NCBI GenBank assembly: GCA_003342815.1
Contig: PTEX01000035.1
Coordinates: 62,001-126,000, forward strand
From: Eudromia elegans
Taxonomy: Eukaryota; Chordata; Aves; Tinamiformes; Tinamidae
DNA: 64,000 nucleotides
Direction of reading: 5' to 3'
Shown here piece after piece: positions 50,313 to 61,780 of the stretch. A program made the position numbers and the translations under genes. Within the stretch, counting starts at the first letter, position 1; every line of letters begins with the position of its first letter. The notes under the pieces were generated by a model that worked only from the letters and a program-made list of their open reading frames with translations, searched no databases and was not told where the DNA came from.

Positions 50313-52184
50313 TGCCTGCAGCACAAGCATAGACTGAGAGAAGAGGAGAGAGGGGAAAAAAAACAAAACAAGAAAAAACCCCTCCACAACCTTGATAATT
50401 TGAAGCCTAAGACGTTCACAATATCCAGATTCCCAGACCCTTCATGTTTAGCTTCGTCTTTTAAAAAAATTTGGCATGAAGAATGTGCATACTTTTATTC
50501 CACTACCCAAGAATTCTATTTATATCAAAGGCGTAAGAGCAATGGGACTCTGAGACAACACTTCTTTTTTAATAGCGGACCATAAAGGTGCATTAGAAGA
50601 GCAATCTATGTCAGAAGAAGGATAAAGAGTTTTTTACATAGCTTATATATGAGAGAGAGAGCAAAAGAGTTGCACTTTTGCTTGCAACTCAATGTAAACT
50701 AATAGAGTCAGTGAGAAATTGGGTTCCAATTTTGGTTTTGGTTGTCTTTTGGTTGTCTTTTTTATTATTATTATTCTGAGTAATTCCTTTTTTGAGAAAA
50801 ATGTTTTATGAAAACACTCTGGCAGGAACGCCAGAATATTTTTTTGTATCTCTAATGAGATTTTGTCTCATGATTCATCCTGCACAATCTGATTCCAAAT
50901 TATTCCTTTTTATGTTTAAACATTTTCTTATGTAAGCAAGAATTTATATACTCATGGCATGGGAAAAGTGTGGTAAATCATATTTCAATGCAATTCTTTT
51001 CATGTACAACCTGTCATGTTTAACTCCCAAGGATTTTAAAATAACTCAAAGAAAAACACAAATAAAACCAAATGCAAATACAGACAAATTCCAAAAGTAG
51101 AAAGAAAAATACTGAGCACTGCATATACTTCTGAAATATTTCATCAAATTAATGCTGATCTGTCTTGTACATAATACTGAAGGACAGTGTTTCCACAGTT
51201 TTCTCAGCAATAATTCTATTTTTCAAAGTCTTGATGGTAATTCAGCAATTCTCAAAATCCTCTCTAATAAGTAAAAAAGTATTATTAGAAAAATGAAAAA
51301 AAAAAATGAAGCAGAGAGGACTTTCCCAAGGCTGAACACTCAGTCAACAAGAGTCAGGTTTGAAACCAAGGCTTTCTAAAATACATTTCTGTACTTAGCC
51401 CCTTGACTCTTAATTATGTGCAAGAAAGGAGGTGGATTAATCTTATCAGCCCACATGTCAGCCTCAGCAACTCTGTCTTCAAGGAGGACGGTACCAGTTT
51501 GGCACGTTTAAGCACCTTACTAAACACTGTGTCCCTGAAGCAAAGGTAGTGTCATTTTTCAGTGATCACCAGAAGGAAATCCCTGCTGACCTATACTTCT
51601 CTCCAGCAGAAGTAAGTTTCGCCAAGAATCCGTCAGCTACTGAGTCCTACCTATTGCTCCTTTACCCTCCTCCCTAAAATTCCCCCAAACATTTAACAAG
51701 ATTGGCTCAGAATAAAGCGATATTTAGTTTGGATTCCATCCCACCTTAAGGCTTGCTTCTGCCACTAGGCCTACCAAGCATTGCCAGCCAGCAATGTGCA
51801 GCCAAGACAGGGGAGATGTATTGGGCGATAGCTACGCTTCTGTAAAATGAGCTCATCCTCCTCCCACTATCCAATTCTACCAATTTGCTTCATCCACGAG
51901 TTGTTTCTTGTCATTCACCTAGATTTTAAACTTCTGGAGGCAGGAACCAGCTCTTTCCTATATGCTGGTATAGTCTTTACTAGAGTCCAAACTCTAGAAA
52001 GGCACTCAAATATGTCACTGCAATATAATCCCTTATTTTGTCTCTCACAAGCTACTGTCTGATAATGCAATAACCAGAGTTGTTATGTCTATATCTCAAC
52101 CCCATAAAATATAAGCTTCAAATCTGAGAGAGAAATAGTTGCCATCTAAATAGACTTGATTCAGTAAGATGTTTAACTGCACAG
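50313..52184. other. unique non-coding stretch with a MIR-like fragment
   Basis: No supported gene; the MIR-like fragment at 51306-51412 is the only recognisable element. Confidence 0.5.
51306..51412 (+). mobile_element. MIR-like SINE fragment
   Basis: GAAGCAGAGAGGACTTTCCC, AAGGCTGAACACTCAG, AGTCAGGTTTGAAACCAAGG and CTTAGCCCCTTGACTC follow the order of the MIR core and 3' part ('GAGAGGTTAAGTGACTTGCCCAAGGTCACACAG...CAGGATTTGAACCCAGG'). Both flanking words and spacing agree. It is old and diverged. Confidence 0.5.
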
Positions 52185-53160
52185 AAGTATTATGGACCAG
52201 GAAGCAACCCTAAGAGCTTGCCTGATCCAGTCCCTAGTAGATACACACATCCAGAGTAAACCAAAGGATCAGCTAAGCTTATGCCTTTGCTGACATCCAA
52301 CATGAAAAACGAGCCCCAGTGCCTACAGACATTAGCCAAAGGCTGATGAAAACTTCCTATTGATCAGTTTCCCTCAGTGTTAGAAAAACTTTCCTGATGT
52401 TGCACCTTCTCATTTCTCCATAAAATATAAGCCCATTATTTCTCCTTATATGGATAAATAATGCCCAACCAAATATTTCTTTGCTGTCTACTTTCAAATA
52501 TTTGAAGACTGTTGTCACATCCCTCCTCAGTCTTCTCTGCTTTAGATTAAGCAGCTCCCAAAGTCTGTAGTCCATCCCTGGGAACATCTTTAGACTTCTC
52601 ATCACTGCCCATTGCATCATCACCCCCTTGCAGATCACACCATACTGCAAGAGGGGATCCAAATACTGACAGTGTCTTTGCTGAGTGTTATAATGACAGG
52701 CACAGTGGAGCACAAGGCTTCTTCATGCTGCTTTCAAGGTTATTTCCTCTCACATACCCGCATACCCCTGCTTCCCTGTCTCCCAACAATATAGTTTTGA
52801 CGCATGTTCAACCTTTTAAGCTACAATCATCATCGTAACCTTTTTAAACTGCTACCTAGTCAGGTCTTTTCCACCATTTGTTTCAGTAGATGATGAGCTC
52901 TACCTGTGAGGACAGGCACTGAACTTGTTCTCATTGACGTGACTTAGCTTCCTTGGAAGGCCTACCTGCAGTCCACCAAAATCAGTCTGAAATCTAATCA
53001 AGTTCCTGATTCGGGTTCCCTGTCCTTCCCAACTTTGCATCATCTGCAAATGTAACGCAGCACAGTGTAGTCTCTCCTCCTGATCACTTATAAAAACACT
53101 GAGTTTGACCAAGAACCTTGGCACTTTGTTTGAAGGTACAGTTTCCAATCAGTTCTGCCC
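52185..53160 (-). mobile_element. ancient CR1/L3-type LINE, decayed
   Basis: Read on the minus strand, this follows a CR1 ORF2 end. Near 53030-53060 the plus strand has CAACTTTGCATCATCTGCAA (the DDAKLG-type region after the catalytic FADD), then GAGGACAGGCAC... Near 52510-52570 is the RRLRRDVTTVFKYLK segment (intact frame), and near 52360-52400 a KVFLTLRETDQ segment like the '[12 protein letters not shown]' block of the younger copy. The 3' edge is GGAAGCAACCCTAAGAG..GATCCAGTCCC. Many stops and indels show great age. Boundaries are approximate. Confidence 0.7.
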
Positions 53161-53869
53161 TAAGTGTTTAACCCTCCTACATCACTTGAAACTCCTGTCG
53201 TGCCTATGTTCACATGATGATTGAAGCCTCGCTGGATAAGGCAGGCCCTATTTTCCCAGGTATCATAGGGAAATGTTGTTGCCGCTGCCTTTTCTTTTTG
53301 TTTCTGAAGTCATTGCAATGCATGAATCACGCTCTACGGAAGTGACCATTTCTTCTTAGTGGTCACACAAATACGTCTGGCTTAACAAAGATGAATGCTC
53401 AATTCTTTATAAGAATCTCTCGAGTCTCAAAATATCTCAATTCTGGCACCTTAAGGTCACTTTTCCAAGTTTACTCACAATGCTTCACCCCCCTCAGCCT
53501 GTTTAGCATCTTTTCTCTTTGGTGTGTCTACCCTTGAGAGATGGGTGTCTCTTTTTTTTTTTTCCTCCTCTCCCACTTTACCTGTCTTTCTCCAATGTAA
53601 CTTTAACTAAAGAGCCAAATGAAAAGACCCAAAGATTAATGAAAACTCCATTAAGCTCCTCAGGTATGATCTTCTCTGTAACAGCCAAATGCTTGTACAG
53701 TAGGTAACCTGACAGTGATTTAGGACAAGAAGAGGTGTATGTATACATCATCATTTTTTTTTTGACTCCAGAATTAAAGGTGAGAGAATTAAATCTACCT
53801 AAACCCTCAAGTATGCAACTGATTTTCTCAATTTAAGCTGAAAATTTACAGAACTTTGAAGTTTGGATA
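53161..53869. other. spacer between two CR1 copies
   Basis: No gene is seen. It contains a T-run with a pyrimidine-rich tract (53549-53575). It may include more of the older CR1 element, too diverged to recognise. Confidence 0.45.
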
Positions 53870-54820
53870 CATAGAATCATAGAATCATAGAAGGGCTAGG
53901 GTTGGAAGGGACCTGTAGAGGTCATCTAGTCCATCCTGCACACGCAGGGTCGCCTAGAGCACGTGGCACAGGGTGGTGTCCAGGCGGGATTTGAAGATCT
54001 CCAGAGAAGGAGACTCCACCACCTCTCTGGGCAGCCTGTTCCAGGGCTCTGTCACCCTCACTGTTAAGAAATTCTTCCTCAAGTTCCTGTGGAACTTTTG
54101 GTGCCTCAATTTGTGGCCATTTCCCCTAGTTCTATCACTGGCCACCACTGAGAAGAGGCCAGCCCCCTCCTCCTCACTCCCTGTCTTGAGATATTTATAT
54201 ACATTGATCAGATCCCCTCTCAGTCTTCTCTTCTCCAGGCTGAACAGGCCCAGCTCTCTCAGCCTTTGCTCATAGGGCAGATGTTCCAGACCTCTAATCA
54301 TCTTTGTGGCCCTGCGCTGGACTCTCTCTAGCAGCTCCACATCCCTCCTGCACTGGGGAGCCCAGAACTGGACACAGGACTCGAGGTGCAGCCTCACCAG
54401 GGCTGAGTAGAGAGGCAGAATCACCTCCCTCGACCTGCTGGAGACGCTCTGCTTAATGCACCCCAGGATCCCATTGGCCTTCTTGGCCACGAGGGTACAC
54501 TGCTGCCTCATGGTCAACTTGTCGTCCACCATGACGCCCAGGTCCCTCTCTGCGGGGCTGCTCTCCAGGAGGTCGGTCCCCAGCCTGTAGGCATGTCTAG
54601 GGTTATTCCTCCCCAGGTGCAGGACCCTGCACTTGCCCTTGTTGAACTTCATGAGGTTACTCACCACCCAGCTGTCCAGTCTGTCCAGGTCCCTCTGGAT
54701 GGCAGTGCGGCCCTCAGGGCTGTCAACTATTCCTCCCAGTTTGGTATCATCAGCAAACTTGCTGAGGGAGCACTCCATCCCTTCATCTAGGTAGTTAATG
54801 AATAAATTGAACAGGACCGG
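53870..54820 (-). mobile_element. CR1 LINE, 5'-truncated but well preserved
   Basis: This is about 950 bases of a non-LTR retrotransposon on the minus strand. It covers the C-terminal half of ORF2 (next entry), an 83-base 3' UTR with GGTCCCTTCCAACCCTAGCC, and a tail of three ATTCTATG-type units at its 3' edge (plus strand 53870-53892). It stops abruptly at 54820 inside the reverse transcriptase. Just beyond, the plus strand reads GGACATCACACA twice with a 5-base spacer. The ORF has no frameshift or stop, so the copy is far younger than its neighbour. It lacks the promoter, ORF1, endonuclease and half the RT, and so cannot move by itself. Confidence 0.97.
53954..54820 (-). pseudogene. CR1 ORF2 C-terminal fragment (reverse transcriptase)
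   Basis: 288 codons are open from the truncation point to TAG; the first ATG is codon 15. The fragment enters at the conserved PVLFN block and then has the FADD catalytic motif (residues 22-25), which contributes two of the three RT active-site aspartates. RT thumb and C-terminal sequence follow, including [20 protein letters not shown] and [20 protein letters not shown], ending TLCHVL. In an intact CR1 this protein copies the element's RNA at a nicked target. The endonuclease domain and earlier RT motifs are absent, so no activity is expected. The upstream in-frame codons beyond 54820 are a stop and host DNA. Confidence 0.95.
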
Positions 54821-57800
54821 ACATCACACAGGACAGGACATCACACAATTTCTGTCTACACATTTCACTTTCAAACACTAAAAGCTAATTGGATAGGTTT
54901 CGCAAATCAGTTACAATCCAAACATGAAGATGAATCTTGGAATCTTATAGACAGGGCAGAAAAATAACACAGAAGGTCAATATACCTCTTCTCACAGCAC
55001 TGCCAAGGTACAATTCTCCAAGGACCATTTTCTTGGAATGGCATGGGGTGGGGTAAGAGGGAAAGAATAATTTAATAATATGAAATATTCAGTGATGGAG
55101 AAAAAGAAGTGTGGTTGTTGAAGAGTGGTTGTCATCATTAACCAAATAAGAAACTGCCCTCCTGAGCTCATCATAAGAAAAGCAAATGCATTAACAGAGG
55201 ACAACCCTCTCACTCTCAGGAGTGCTGTCTTTTATAGATATCTTACATAGCTTTAAAACTCTCCATAGCCTACAAAACATAAAAACCCTCTGCTACCTGT
55301 TATGAATAAAACAACTGATTTCTCTGTAACTGTACTCTTTCATATCTTTTTGAAGATACCAGATGTGAAAAAGCAGCATCATATTCTTCCATAAAAACCC
55401 TGGTAGAAATTACCTGTGAATTCCCTGAAAACTAATGTCATCCTTGTTCAGTGGAATTCTTTTCCAGCCTTAAATCTGAGCACTGCAACCTCTCTCCAAA
55501 TGCCCTTGGGCCCAGCATACCTATCCTAATTTCAGCCTGACTTTTCTCCTATAGAGAAAAGGTAGTGATTGTTATTACTGGCTGTAATATCACCACACAC
55601 ATCAGTCATCGTTTCATTTATTACATGAACAAGATAAGTGAAGAAAGGGAAGGAATATATATGTGGTTACCTATCACTTCAATCTTCAAGAATGATTTCA
55701 TTCTTTTCTCATGACTATTTCTAGTAAGGTTTCTTTCCAGGCAAAGGCAAAAAGAACTTACTCTAGTATCATGTTACCCGACATTTTTAGAGGAACCTCT
55801 TATTTCAGAAACTAACAGTATCCAAGAAAAAAATAGTCCGAAGGTCCTTTCCATTCACTTGTTGAGTGTTTCTCTCATTTGGAAAGGACGACAAGGATCT
55901 TTCAGAGAGGTACTTTCTTCTAAATTTGTCCTCTTGAATTTAGGCAGTTTAAGGAAACAATGACTGCTGACAAGTTCCTTATTACCAGCAATTAATGGTC
56001 AGTCTGTTAATTAGTGTCCTGAGGCAAAGTTAATGTAGCATTTTCAGCAGAACCCAAAACAAAAACATAGCCCATATCCAAAAATATTCTAACAGCTCTG
56101 TTTTATTCACTATTTTTCTTAACAAGGACAGATTCCCCTGTCCAAATCAGTGGACTGAAAAGTGCATATACTGGGAAAAGAAATCAGCTTCATTAAAAGG
56201 AAAAATAATAATAAATTGGTTATGGTCTTTTTCCTGACCCAAAACATGGCAAGTTCCCAGTACATTCAGGAAACTATAATAATAATAATAACAAAAACTA
56301 GGGAAAGCATTTTCTCTGCCTTTTCAATAATAATTTAAATCAAATGTAGAAGCTCTTCTGCATATGCCTTTTCTCTAACAAAATAAATAAAAACAAAGAA
56401 AACCAAAAACACATACCATCAACCACTCAAAATGTCTTAAGTGGGCAAAAAACTTTATATCAAAAATTAAAAAAAAAAGAAATCCCACGCGTTAATAATT
56501 CAAAACTAATCATTCAAATTCAGATTCTCGAAAGTGCTGTTTGTTTTGGGGCTATCCCTGCACGTTCTTTATGAAATCATGAGTCTACCTTAACTTCTGT
56601 GAAGGCTATGAGAAGCCATCCTGTACCCTCTCTTCCCACCGCCTTCTCTTCTCTGCCTCTCAAAGGCGTGATGAAATATTTATCTTTTCCTTATCTAACC
56701 TGCAGAGAGAGGCAGGATGCCTGCTCTCCTATGAATAATGGCAATTTTAGATCAATATCTATACTGTCTATCATTCCTTAGGATTTCCCAAAGGTGTCAG
56801 AAGATCTCTGGGAGCCCTACTCTGTTAAGAGCAGAAACAGAAATAAAGCTTCAGTTAGCTGTAAGATTCAAAACGAGTTGCCAAGACAACAAAAAAAGAA
56901 AAATAAATCCTCTTATGAAATTATGGCACTGTTTCAAACACCTTTCCAAGAACAGCCTCCACTGTCACTTTCTCTACATCCTATAGAGTGTTCCTAGCTT
57001 GTCACCACAGTCGTTAAATCAGGCAAAACTGCCAGTAGTTTCTTCTGCACTTAAGAGACACCAAAAAGCCCATAGACTTCTCTCAGTTTTCCATAGGGCT
57101 AACAGACAAAACTGAAGGCCCATCTGGCTCTTCTATGAGCCATGGAGACAGCAGTACCGACTCAGAGGTGCCAACAAGAGTGACTCTGAACAGCTCATAA
57201 GGAGGTTTCTCCAACAGAGAGGCTGAACTTTCATGCTGCAACAGCTCATTTCATGACTCTCCAGGAAGAGGTGGGCTAGAGCTGATAGCTCTAGTCACCA
57301 AAGACATTGCTAAGAAAATATTCCCTACTACTAAGTGATACAGCCTTAAAAAAAGGTCAGAATACTATAAATATTCTCTTTATTAATAAGGCATAGTCAA
57401 GCTGTTTCAGTTTCAGACCTCACATTAGCCAAGCACAACTTTATGCCGTAAAACATTCAGAAATGTCCAACATTCAGAAATGTCTGTGTTCAGTACAATG
57501 GTAAAACTTTTTAAAATAATTCTCTAAAACATATTAAACCACATCAAATACAAAGTTGTACCACATTTAAAAATTTTACAAGGTTTTTATTTCATAAACT
57601 AAATTAAATTTTAATAACAGCAATGATACATTTACAACAAAGGAAAAGAAATACCACCTAAAAACAAGCCAAATAAAATCCACAGTGTGGATTTTTAGTA
57701 CTGTCTCTATGTATAACTGAACATAGGCACTGGCTGGTGGTTGACTGGCTGCTTCCCCCATGGGGGAATTCATGATCTATGCTGTCAAAATACTTCAGAC

Positions 57801-58227
57801 AGTAGTCGAGGATTCATTTGTTTGGTCAATATATTCATTACTGCAGAGAAAATGCTATGTGTAAAAGGGGAATAATGAAAAAGCATCTTTCATATGCTTC
57901 CCTCCATGCCGCTATCTCCTGATGGATTGTAAATAATTTTGGAGTTTCTAATGACTTCATGATTAGTTTGAGATCACTATATAATGGCATTAAGATAATT
58001 AAAGCTTAAAATCTTAGAATGGCTTTGCTACCTTTAGTATAATTATTACTTATGTCTTTAGGAAGAAAAGATTTTCTTCCAATAACACATCAAATTTTGA
58101 CACTGCTAACATTGATTTGACACAGCAATTTAGCATAAAATGCTGATCCCCATTTATCTAACACCAACTACATCCATCAAAGCAAACGGGGATTTGCAAC
58201 TCATGTGCTACATACATAATTTACTCA
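54821..58227. other. unique AT-rich non-coding stretch
   Basis: No supported gene. It contains an AAT run (56276-56292), A-rich low-complexity runs and a 17-base tandem duplication (57451-57484). Confidence 0.5.
57451..57484 (+). repeat. 17-base tandem duplication
   Basis: ACATTCAGAAATGTC occurs twice head to tail, each time followed by a short linker. Each unit itself contains an inverted half (ACATT...AATGT). Confidence 0.7.
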
Positions 58228-58305
58228 CCCTGCTTGAGCAGGGGGGGTTGCAGCAGATGATTTCTAGCGGTCCCTTCCAACCTCAGCTGCTCTGTGATTC
58301 TGTGA
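58228..58305 (+). mobile_element. CR1 LINE 3' tail fragment
   Basis: Only the last 78 bases of a CR1 remain: CCCTGCTTGAGCAGGGGGGG, GCGGTCCCTTCCAACCTCAG and CTCTGTGATTCTGTGA, in plus orientation. It matches the 43.4 kb copy. It is an extremely 5'-truncated insertion. Confidence 0.9.
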
Positions 58306-61300
58306 AAACTTTCCATGCAAATTCCACATACGTATACACTGTAAAATAGGTGACCCTCCCTGCTGCCCCACAACCACTTGAGTGGATGCTACACAAAGGT
58401 GGTCATCTTATAGTCTTGATATCTGAAGGACGTTTGAATATAAAGTGAAAATCCTGAACCAATTGCATTGGATTTGATCTTTTTAAAAGGCTGAATTGAC
58501 ACAATTAATCTGAATGCTCTGAAAACACAGAAGCTCATGAAATTTTTTGTTCAAGTAGTTACTGGAGGCATATTAACTGGATGTTCTGGTGTTAGAGTAG
58601 AGAAGTATAGCACAAATCAACAGAACACAGAAGAAAAAAGTATAGAAATTAAACTGATGAAAAATCCTCACATGTCATAGGGTTTAGTTTGCTGAAAATA
58701 ACTTAACTAGATAACAGCACTTAGAAAAAAGACATAACATGAACAAGTACTAACAATAGGCCAGGGTTTCAAGAAGGTACATCTGAAGTGAACAAACTGT
58801 TTGTTTATTTATTCAAGAGAGATCACTTTTTAGTTTGACACTCAGCACCTCTAAAATACAGTTTGTTTTTACTGTTATTCACTAAAGCAAACACGGTGTG
58901 CTTTGGCTTTTGAAGGGGAAGGAGCACTTTTCACTTTTTGATGTTTCTATCCTATTATGTGGGGTGTGAGAAATCTGGCATAATCATGCAGGCCTATACC
59001 CATGTGAGTCATCCATCAGAAACGAGTACTACCCCATACGAAACAAGTTGTCTACTTTGATCAGGATTTTGCTTGAGTCATGTGGTAAATGTCTGGATAA
59101 TGACTCTAGTTCAGTCTGTGTGCGGTTCATCCGTTCTGGGGATTAGAAGGAAAACTCTAGTCAGCTAAAAAGATACGCTGAAAACACAGCAATGTCTACA
59201 GTCCAGCCTGCCTCCACCTGTCCACCCACACAGCTACCTGTATCAGAAAGGAGGTGAGTAATATTCGCTCACTCTTGGGAATTTGCCTAACACTATGAGT
59301 GATTCATAGAAAGAGAAATACAGAATAATAACTTCTAAGGACAAATGAAAAACAAGTAATGCTTTCAACAGATACACAGTCTTTGTTATGAAATATAACC
59401 AAGTTGTTAGACATGTTCTCTTTGCTCTTTGCAAATACTTTTTCTCTCCACCTTCTTTATGCAACTGAAGATGTTTGCTTGGCATCTCTGCATCACCATT
59501 TTTTAGCCTGTAACAGATCGACAAAAGCGTAACATCTCTTCTCCTTTTCAGATTGAGGGTTTTACATGCTCAGAAGAGAAATACAGTAATAAAATGTTTT
59601 TTGCTCATCACACTCCAATTCAAACAAGCCTTGTGCTAGGCCAAATTCTCTTCACCTCATCCTTTTTATAGTGAAGAAAACTATTATATGAGACACACAT
59701 TATTGTCCCTTAAAAGACTGAATGTGGAGAAAGCAGTACCAAAGAACATATTCCTCCTCCTCAGGCAAGGAGGAAGAGGAGTATGGGCTGCTCACAGAGT
59801 CAGACCCCTACCCTCTCCAACAATTACACAGGGCAGACTTGATGATCAGTGTATTACAGAAGCACTAACCTTACTTTTTATGAGCAACTGGTGAAACAGA
59901 GGTGAATCACAATTATTTTTGATAGACAATAGCCTCAAAGCCCACGTACTTTTGTGCTGCCCCCTCCCCACTCCACTGTGATGATTCAGATGAAGACACT
60001 TGTCACAAACACTAGGATACTTATCTCAGGCCAGCTTCACATTGATTAACACTACATTCCTCAAGACTTTTAGTGAAACAAATGAGCTTCTTGGAATGTG
60101 CTGTGCAAATAGATGAAGTATGTAAAAAAATACCACCATACTTTTATATTCTGTTGCCTCTATTTACCCAAGGTATTTCTGTAGGCCCAAATTCAAGACA
60201 GTATATCTATTCAGACGAGATGCTTATATAAGTGTTCACTTATTGGTAGATGTATACTGCCACTGAATTAAGATAGATAGTTACACTGAGGTGCTATGTT
60301 GCATCCTTTGCTGGCATGAAGATACTGGCATGAAGCTTGCCAGATCAAACACTAAGCTACAAAATGGTAGGAACAGTTTTCATGAATTATTTAAACACAC
60401 AATTTTAAAATATGGCAGACCAAAACCTACTCTCAAGTATTTTAAGAGGGGCCTTTTAAAAATGACATGCAGCTTTCCCTAACACCCACATTCTCATTCA
60501 AGAGACTGGATGACCAAGAGTGCCACTCCCACCCCACATAAAACAAAACAGACCAAAAAACCCACCCGCTAACTCTGTAATACTTCTAATTAAGGTATTC
60601 AAGTTTGAAAAGTTGTCTCTGCACTTTAAAACAGGAGTCTGACCTCATACTCTAACTCACTTCCTCTTAAATAATACTGTGAAGTAACACTGACTCTCCT
60701 CTGACATTAAATAAGGTGATCAACACACAGCCTTTCATAAAAGGGTGCTTTGCACAACTGGAAAATCCTGCTCTTTTATTAAACATCTTAAAAAATAAAC
60801 AGCCCTTTCACTTTTTGTTTCTCTTCTTTCCTTTCAAAATATTTCAATACTTTGAAAAGAAAAAGATTAGTACACAGTTACTCCTATCTGCTGCTGTAAA
60901 AATTCCATCTATGGTTTACTATACATATATGCACACAGATGTTTCATCAAATAAGCTTGTGCACATCCTCATGTGTTTAACGTCTGGCAAATGTCTGTTT
61001 ATAACAAACACCAAATAGAAAATATGGCAAACTGGGGAGTCTAATACCTTTAGGAATGCAGAAGTGTGCATCAGGACCATACATTCTTCCATTTCATTTT
61101 ATCTCCTGAAGCACAGCACATCCTTTTGTTCCATTGGGCCTCAGAAAGACCGAGATCAATATGCAGCCATAATTCCTTATAACTGAACAATGATATCTTT
61201 AATTAAAGCAAATAGAAGTTGAAAATAAAATTATTATTGTCCCTCTATCAGCTTTAATCTGCAGTAGTACACAACTGACAGTTTTATAATATTTAAACAG

Positions 61301-61339
61301 ACTGGTCTGTGTTCAATAATTTTGGCTTCTAAGAATAAT
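58306..61339. other. unique AT-rich non-coding stretch
   Basis: No supported gene. A 68-codon ATG-started plus-strand frame at 59688-59894 is protein-like in part (LSLKRLNVEKAVPKNIFLLL) but is followed by no splice or poly-A signal, and its meaning is unknown. Confidence 0.5.
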
Positions 61340-61780
61340 TGTACTGTTCTTTTTGGGTTCTGGTTAGACCTCATATGTAGAATTGAGTCAAGTTTTCAGC
61401 ACTGTGTTGTAGGAACAATCAAGGCAAATGTGTGAGCCGAGAAGTGCATGAGAAAAGGAGGAAGGAATTGGTCTTCTTTACCCCAGAGAAGACTGGGGAG
61501 GCAGAAGAAGAGCAGAGACATGAGGAGAGCCTTCAAATATGCAAGCAGCAGGTACGGAGACAATGGCGATGTATGTTTTCCATATGCACTCGGAGTAACC
61601 CAGAGAGAATTTGGCTTAATTTGCAGCAAAGTTTTTTTTCTAAATATCTATTTATAATGGCTGTAAAGCACTGCAAAAGCTACCTAGTGAGACTATAGAA
61701 TACTCTTAATGGGAACTTTTATGAGCTGTCAGACAAACTCTGTGGGAGATGACCCAGAAATGTTGATCCCAGCAAGAGAC
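61340..61780 (+). mobile_element. ancient CR1/L3-type LINE 3' part, decayed
   Basis: The plus strand follows the end of a CR1/L3 ORF2 across several frames. TTCTGGTTAGACCTCATATG corresponds to the 'VRPHLEYC' block. One frame has RRLGRQKKSRDMRRAFKYAS, which matches '[14 protein letters not shown]'. GGCTTAATTTGCAGCAAAG and GCACTGCAAAAGCTACCTAG match the recalled 'GGCTTAATTTGCAGCAAGGG' and 'CACTGGAACAGGCTACCTAGGG' words. GACAAACTCTGTGGGAGATG ends it. Frameshifts are frequent. The open frames at 61432-61698 are remains of this element, not host genes. Confidence 0.7.

Noticed and set aside
53973..54275. plus-strand frame over the young CR1
   Set aside because: It is antisense to the LINE reverse transcriptase fragment.
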